Under the pieces are notes generated by a model. That model was not told where the DNA came from. It searched no databases and saw only the letters and a list, made by a program, of their open reading frames with translations. Source: Gigaspora margarita (lineage: Eukaryota; Glomeromycota; Glomeromycetes; Diversisporales; Gigasporaceae). Taken from it: 64,000 nucleotides of DNA. Of the stretch, positions 58,725-64,000 are shown piece by piece (positions within the stretch are counted from its first letter, which is position 1; each line of letters begins with the position of its first letter). The position numbers and the translations under genes were made by a program. The DNA lies in contig WTPW01000429.1 of the NCBI GenBank assembly GCA_009809945.1, positions 321,119 to 385,118 of the forward strand. Reading direction: 5' to 3'.

Positions 58725-61700
58725 TTATCTTAGTTCATCATGATCATTGTTAGGAGAACTATCAATACAAAAATCACTAAATATAAATATATAAAATATT
58801 AATTAATAATATAAAAATTAAATTAAATTTATATAATAAAATTTTACTAACAGACTAATAAAAATAAATAGAATAAGAATTAATAGTATAAAAATTTAAA
58901 TTAAATTTATATAATAAAATTTTACTAACAGACTAATGAAAATAAATAGAAAATTAATTAATAATATAAAAATTTAAATTAAAAATTAATATATTAAATA
59001 TTACTAACCAACTAATAAAATATAAAATATATATTATTAGATTTAAAAATTCAAAAAGCTTATATAATATTATTTAATAATATTATACTTACTTTCTAAT
59101 AATTATTTAAAAAATAAATAAAAATATTATTAATTTATTATTAATTAAAAAATTAATTTTAATAAAAGGTAAATTTAAAAAATTTATTTAAAATACTTAA
59201 ACTATATAATCTAATAATGTTATACTTACTTCCTAATAAAAGTTTAAAAAAAATAAAAAATTTAGATATTAAGTTATTATTAACTAGAAATAATTATAAT
59301 AAAATATATATTTACAATCCTTGTCTATATATTTATATTAAATATATAATTAAATTATAGAAAATAAATTATTAAAATATAATTTAATAAAATTTATACT
59401 AACATACTAATAATTAATAAAAAAATATAATTATTAATTATTAATTTTATTAAATTATAAAAAAGTTGATTATTAATAATAAGTTATTAAATATAATATA
59501 AAATTAATACTAACAGACTAATAATTATTAGTAAAAAATTAAATTTATTTATTAGTAAATAAATAAAATAGAAATAAAGATTAATTATTATATAAGTTAA
59601 TAAATATAATTTAATAAATTTATACTAACAAGCTAAAATTATTAGTAATGATTTAAATATTTTATTAATAATTAAATAAAAATAGTTATAAAAAATTAAT
59701 TACTAAAAATAAGTTATATAATATAAAGTTTATACTAACTCACTAAAATTATTAATAAAAAATATTTAAATATATTAATTAGTTATTAAATAAAATAATT
59801 ATATAACAAATAATTAAATTCATACTTACAAACTAATGTTTTAATTAAATTATAAAAATTTTTTAAAATAAATTATTAGTATATAAATTAAATTCAATTT
59901 ATTTTCTGGAACAATGAAATAATAAAAATTTCTCTAGTAGCATATTAGCATATATGTGTACTACTAGAGAATATTTTGATTATTTTCTAGCACAGTAAAA
60001 TAAATGAGTTATTTAATGTTTTATATGACACTATAACAGAGACTTATATTACTAATTGATTTTGCCTTTTTTATATTTTTTATTTTTTGCGATAATAACA
60101 AATGCCTGTTATTACACTGGTCTTATTTGTTATCATCTTATGATAATAACAAATAAGAAAAAAAGAAATTAATTTATAATAAAAATTATTATTAATAATA
60201 TATGAATCTTTGTTATATGATCATAATAAAATAGAGAATAATAAAGTTTATACTAACAATCTATAATTATTAGCAAAATAATTTAAATATATTTTATTAA
60301 TAATTAAATAAAGTAATTATAAAATTTAATAATTAAAATAAATATTTAAAAATTTATAATAACCGTCTAATAATAATTAGCAAAAAAATTTTTATTATTA
60401 AATTATTAGTTTTAAAAATAAAAATAAATATAATAAGACTTATACTTACTGCCTAAAAAGATAAATATAAAATTAATCATTAAAAATTGATATTAAAATA
60501 TAATTATTAATAAAAAATATTAATTATTAAAATAATAATTTTAATAATAAAGATAAATATGATAAATTTTATACTTACATACTAATAAAGAATATAAATA
60601 ATTATAAATATTAGTTATCAAAAAAATATTAATTATTAAAATAATAATTTTAAAAATAAATATAAATATAATAAATTTTATACTTACATACTAATAAAGA
60701 ATATAAAATAATTATAAATATTAGTTATTAAAAATTATTATTAAAATATAACTTAATAAAGTTTATACTAACGATCTAAACATTTTAGCAAAATTTAAAT
60801 ATATCAATTAGTAATTAAATAAAAATAAGATATAATAATTTAATTATTATACTAAGTTATTAAAAATTATATTAAAATATATCTTAATAAAGTTTATACT
60901 AACGATCTAAACATTTTAGCAAAAATTTAAATATATAAATTAGTAATTAAATAAAAATATGTTATATAATTTAATTATTAAAATAAGTTATTAAATAATA
61001 TAAATTTTATACTAACTGACTAATAATTTTTAATTAGAAAATATATTAATTATTAAATTAGTTTTAAAAATAAAATAAATAATTGTATAATTTGATAAAA
61101 TTTATACTAACTGACTAATAATAATTAATAAAAAATATATTAGTTATTGAAATATTAGTTTTAAAAATAAGAATTAATATATGTGTAGCCATAGGCTACA
61201 TGTAGCCATACTATTGATATAGTTTTTTATAGAAAATTTTGTAGCTTTAGGGTTAGAGTTAGGGTTAGGATTAGAATTAGTATTAGAGTTAGAGTTAGGT
61301 TTAGGGTTAGCATTAGGGTTTGGTGAAGTTTAGGGTAAAAGCATAAGAAGAGCATTTTTGTTTAGAGTAAAAGCATGAGAGGAGCATTTTTGTTTAGTAA
61401 CATGACAGAGGTTACACTAGTAAAATTTTGAAATATACATAGTTTTTGATTTCAGCTACATATAACTATAGCTACAAATAACTTCTTCCTAAAAATAATA
61501 ATAAATAATTGACTATTTAAATATAATTTGATAAAGCTCATACTAACTGTCTAATAATTATTAATAAAAAATATATTTATTATTAAAATAATAGTTTTTA
61601 AAATAAAAATAAATATAATAAAATTTATATATAGATAATTATAAAAAATTAGTTATTAAAAATTATTATTAAAATTATTTAATAAAGTTTATACTTACTG

Positions 61701-63929
61701 TCTAATAATTATTAGCAAAATTTTAAATATATTAATTAGTAATTAAATAAAAATAAGTTATAAGAAGTTAATTAATAAATAAGTTATTAAAATATAATAA
61801 AGTTTATACTAACTGTCTAATAATTATTAATAAATCATATATTATTTATTATAATATTAGTTTTAATAATAAAAATAAAAAATTGGCTATTAAAAATAAT
61901 TTGATAAAGTTTATACTAACTGTCTAATAATTATTAATAAAAAATATATTAATTATTAAAATAATATTTTAAAAATAAATATAAATATAATAAAATTTAT
62001 ACTTACAATCTATATAAATAATTATAAAAAAATTAGGTTTAAAAATTATTATTAAAATATAACTAAATAAAGTTTATACTTACTGTCTAATAATTATTAG
62101 CAAAATTTAAATATATTAATTAGTAATTAAAGAAAAATAAGTTATAAAGATTTAATTATTAAATAAGTTATTAAAAAAATAATAAATTTTATACTAACAA
62201 CCTAATAATTATTAATAAAAAAATATATTAATTATTAAAATATTAGGTTTAAAAATAAAAATAAAAAATTTACTATTAAAATATAATTTAAAATGTTCAT
62301 ACTAACTGTCTAATGATTATTAATAAAAAATATATTAATTACTAAAATAATAGTTTTAAAAATAAAGATAAATATAATAAATTTTATGCTTACAAACTAT
62401 ATAAATAATATAAAAAATTAGTTATTAAAAGTTATTCTTAAAATATAACTTAATAAAGTTTATACTAACTGTCTAATAATTATTAGAAAATTTTAAATAT
62501 ATTAATTAGAGTTATAAGGATTTTATTAATAAAAAATATTTTAATTATTAAAAAATAGTTTTAAAAATAAAAATAAATTTAATAAAATTATATTTACAAA
62601 CTATACAAATAATTATAAACAATTAGTTATTAAAAATTATTATTAAAATATAACTTAAAAAATTTATACTAACTGTCTAATAATTGTTAGCAAAAATTTA
62701 ATTATATTAATTAGTAATTAAATAAAAATGAGTTTTAAGAATTTAATTCTTAAAATTAAAATATAATTGAATAAACTTTATACTAACTGTCTAATAATTA
62801 TATTAATTATTACAAAAATTTAAATATATTAATATAAGAATTTAATTATTAAAATAAGTTATTAAAATATAATAAAGTTAATACTAACTGTCTAATTATT
62901 AATAAAATATATTATTTATTAAAATTTTAGGTTCAAAAATAAAGATAAATATAATAAATATATATTTACACACTAATAAAAATATATAAATCATTATAAA
63001 AAGTTAATTATTAAAAATTAGGTATTAAAATATAAATTAATAAAGTTTATACTAACATACTATTAATTATTGGTAAAAAATTTAAATATATTTATTAATA
63101 ATTAAATAAAAGTAGTTGTTATAAAGAATTAATTATTAAAAATAAGTTATTAAAATATAATAATATTTATACTAACCGCCTAATAATTATTAATAAAAAA
63201 TATATTAATTATTAAAATATTAGTTTTAAAAATAAAAATAAATGCATGTTACTCTGGTTATATTGATATTAATAAAATTTATATTTACCGACTAATAAAG
63301 ATATATAAGTAATTATAAAAAGTTAGTTATTAAAGATTACTTATTAAAAGATATTTAGAAAGTTTATACTAACTCCCTAATAATTATTGGCAAAAAAATT
63401 AAATATATTTATTAGTAATTAAATAAACTAGTTATAAACATCTAATTATTAAAATAAATTATTAAATTATAATAAAGTTTATACTAACTGACTAATAATT
63501 ATTAATAAAAAATATATTAATTATAAATATTAGATTTAAAAATAAATAAATATAATAAAGTTTATACTTACTAACTAACAAAGGTATATAATTGAATTAT
63601 AAAAAAGTACTAATTAAAAATTAGTTATTAATATATAACTTAATAAAATTTATACTAACCCTCTAATAATTGTTAGCAAAAAATTTCAATATATTTGTTA
63701 TAATTAAATAAAAAAATAGCTACAAATTTAATAAAATTTAAACTAACCGGCTAATAATTATTAATAAAAAATATCTTTATTGTTGAATTATTAGTTTTAA
63801 AATAAAAATTTATATAATAATATTTATACTTACAAGCTAATAAATATATAGAATTTAATTATCAAAAGTCAATTATAAAAAATTAGTTATTAAAATTTAA
63901 TTTATTATAATTAAATTAATACTAACTAT
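58725..63929 (-). CDS. Microexon-array gene: 45 internal exons (44 of 3 nt, one of 9 nt) and a 52-nt terminal exon; 5' end beyond window
   Basis: Every unit reads, on the minus strand, ..TTAG or ..ATAG, three bases, then GTAAGTATA or GTTAGTATA. Exons in mRNA order (lowest coordinate): 63,927 ATA; 63,834 CTT; 63,748 CCG; 63,660 AGG; 63,572 TTA; 63,489 TCA; 63,374 GGA; 63,289 TCG; 63,177 GCG; 63,057 TAT; 62,970 TGT; 62,889, 62,788, 62,674 ACA; 62,598 TTT; 62,470 ACA; 62,394 TTT; 62,307 ACA; 62,199 GTT; 62,084 ACA; 62,007 ATT; 61,921, 61,814, 61,699, 61,538 ACA; 61,112, 61,017 TCA; 60,904, 60,773 ATC; 60,688, 60,579 TAT; 60,450 GCA; 60,364 ACG; 60,258 ATT; 59,830 TTT; 59,740 TGA; 59,630 CTT; 59,515 TCT; 59,404 TAT; 59,316 ACAAGGATT; 59,230 GAA; 59,093 AAA; 59,009 TTG; 58,930, 58,852 TCT. 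The terminal exon 58,725-58,776 ends DFCIDSSPNNDHDELR and TAA. Joined, one frame stays open for 63 codons. All exons are in the same phase, so each internal codon is split 2+1. Residues 12-27 are almost only Q, H and L; MQRFFDFLIQGLKNCLL precedes the terminal exon. Introns are 73-158 nt, except two of ~424 nt that carry insertions. Prediction from sequence; splicing not observed. Function unknown. Confidence 0.7.
59895..60180. mobile_element. MITE-like insertions in one intron of the array
   Basis: 'tctctagtag...ctactagaga' (59,931-59,970) with outer 'ttattttctggaacaatgaaat' / 'attttctagcacagtaaaataa' forms a ~105-bp TIR structure. A second inverted set, 'gataataacaaatg' / 'cttatttgttatcatcttatg...gataataacaaataag', follows. 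They explain why this intron is 425 nt. Confidence 0.6.
61180..61481. mobile_element. TTAGGG-bearing MITE in another intron of the array
   Basis: 'tgtgtagccataggctacat' plus 'gtagcc' at the left is inverted as 'cagctacatataactatagc' plus 'taca' at the right. The interior has many TTAGGG and variant words (61,245-61,325) and a repeat of 'gcatgagaggagcatttttg'. It explains the 423-nt intron. Confidence 0.7.
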
Positions 63930-64000
63930 CTAATAATTATTAGTAAGAAATTTAAATATATAATTAATAATTAAATAAAAGTAGTAGTAATAAAAATTAA

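Larger units (their letters stand above)
58777..64000 (-). repeat. Tandem array of related introns (two alternating types)
   Basis: The introns separating the microexons are diverged copies of one another. One type starts GTTAGTATAAACTTTATTA and ends TATAATTATTTATATAG or similar; the other starts GTAAGTATAAATTTTATTAT and ends TTATTAATAATTATTAG. Most contain 'AACTAAT', a fair branch-point match. Sizes fall around 73-90 and 100-130 nt. The array continues past the right edge of the window (the acceptor of exon ATA is at 63,930-63,931). Confidence 0.75.

Noticed and set aside
59170..59220. An extra 8-nt exon (ATTATATA) between exons 41 and 42
   Set aside because: Its donor would be GTTTAAGTA, weak, and 8 nt would break the otherwise constant phase.
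61245..61325. Telomere or chromosome end
   Set aside because: The TTAGGG words are few, imperfect and bounded by the TIRs of a MITE inside an intron.
61482..61492. A 6-nt exon (GAAGAA) next to the TTAGGG-bearing MITE
   Set aside because: It lies at the edge of the inserted element, its donor is GTTATTTG, and the uninterrupted intron model needs no exon there.
58777..63990. Plus-strand TACTAAC words as branch points of plus-strand introns
   Set aside because: On the plus strand no donor sites and no AG acceptors follow at suitable distance. The same letters read on the minus strand are consensus donors.
58389..64000. Plain AT-rich satellite or centromeric array
   Set aside because: The only strictly kept parts are splice-site strings around a variable triplet, and the last unit leads into an ordinary C-terminal exon. 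Satellite units would not keep AG-NNN-GT while varying NNN.
1..64000. CRISPR array, rRNA genes or a bacterial island
   Set aside because: No regular repeat-spacer array with constant repeats, no rRNA sequence and no operon-like gene packing were seen.

Overview
The window is about three-quarters A+T, eukaryotic and almost free of intact genes. Several features point to an arbuscular mycorrhizal fungus close to Rhizophagus (inference from recognised families, no search run). They are a broken TLDc gene, a small ML-domain secreted protein with signal peptide and KR site, a broken S1-type serine protease (CGDSGGS motif), a decayed glutamine synthetase, a LINE with APE endonuclease and CCHC knuckle, intron-bearing Tc1/IS630-type transposase remnants, and a very dense load of TIR elements.

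Layout. 1-12.6 kb: MITEs, an unknown gene remnant, a possible 86-aa gene, the TLDc pseudogene, and a foldback element split by a solo LTR. 12.7-14.3 kb (minus): an intact secreted tandem-repeat protein. 16.4-20.7 kb: S1 protease pseudogene, then a hAT-like element carrying a MULE-like element (9-bp TSD) and a tRNA-headed retroposon (13-bp TSD). 22.7-24.7 kb (minus): 5' half of a LINE. 26.8-30.1 kb: a convergent pair made of a DD34E transposase and a Cys-rich/SAM-like accessory gene, both broken. 31.8-32.2 kb (minus): the intact ML-domain gene. 32.7-45.6 kb: gene remnants, glutamine synthetase pseudogene and TIR elements. 39.4-40.4 and 46.8-47.9 kb: two nearly perfect ~1,043-bp palindromes of one family. 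49.4-58.3 kb: two opposite copies of one repeat family with coding remnants, plus further MITEs and inverted repeats.

The outstanding region is 58.7-64.0 kb (minus strand). About fifty very AT-rich units look at first like a satellite. Each unit carries a 5' splice site (GTAAGTATA or GTTAGTATA) preceded by exactly three variable bases, which are preceded by a 3' splice site (TTAG, ATAG). Read as 44 exons of 3 nt and one of 9 nt, joined to a 52-nt terminal exon that ends in a stop, they give a single open frame of 63 codons. Every internal codon is split 2+1 by an intron. The gene runs off the right edge. This is a predicted microexon-array gene that ordinary ORF finding or read mapping would miss.

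The intact genes (repeat protein, ML protein, perhaps the 86-aa ORF) show no shared pathway; two of them are predicted to be secreted. Most other features are mobile DNA and genes broken by it.
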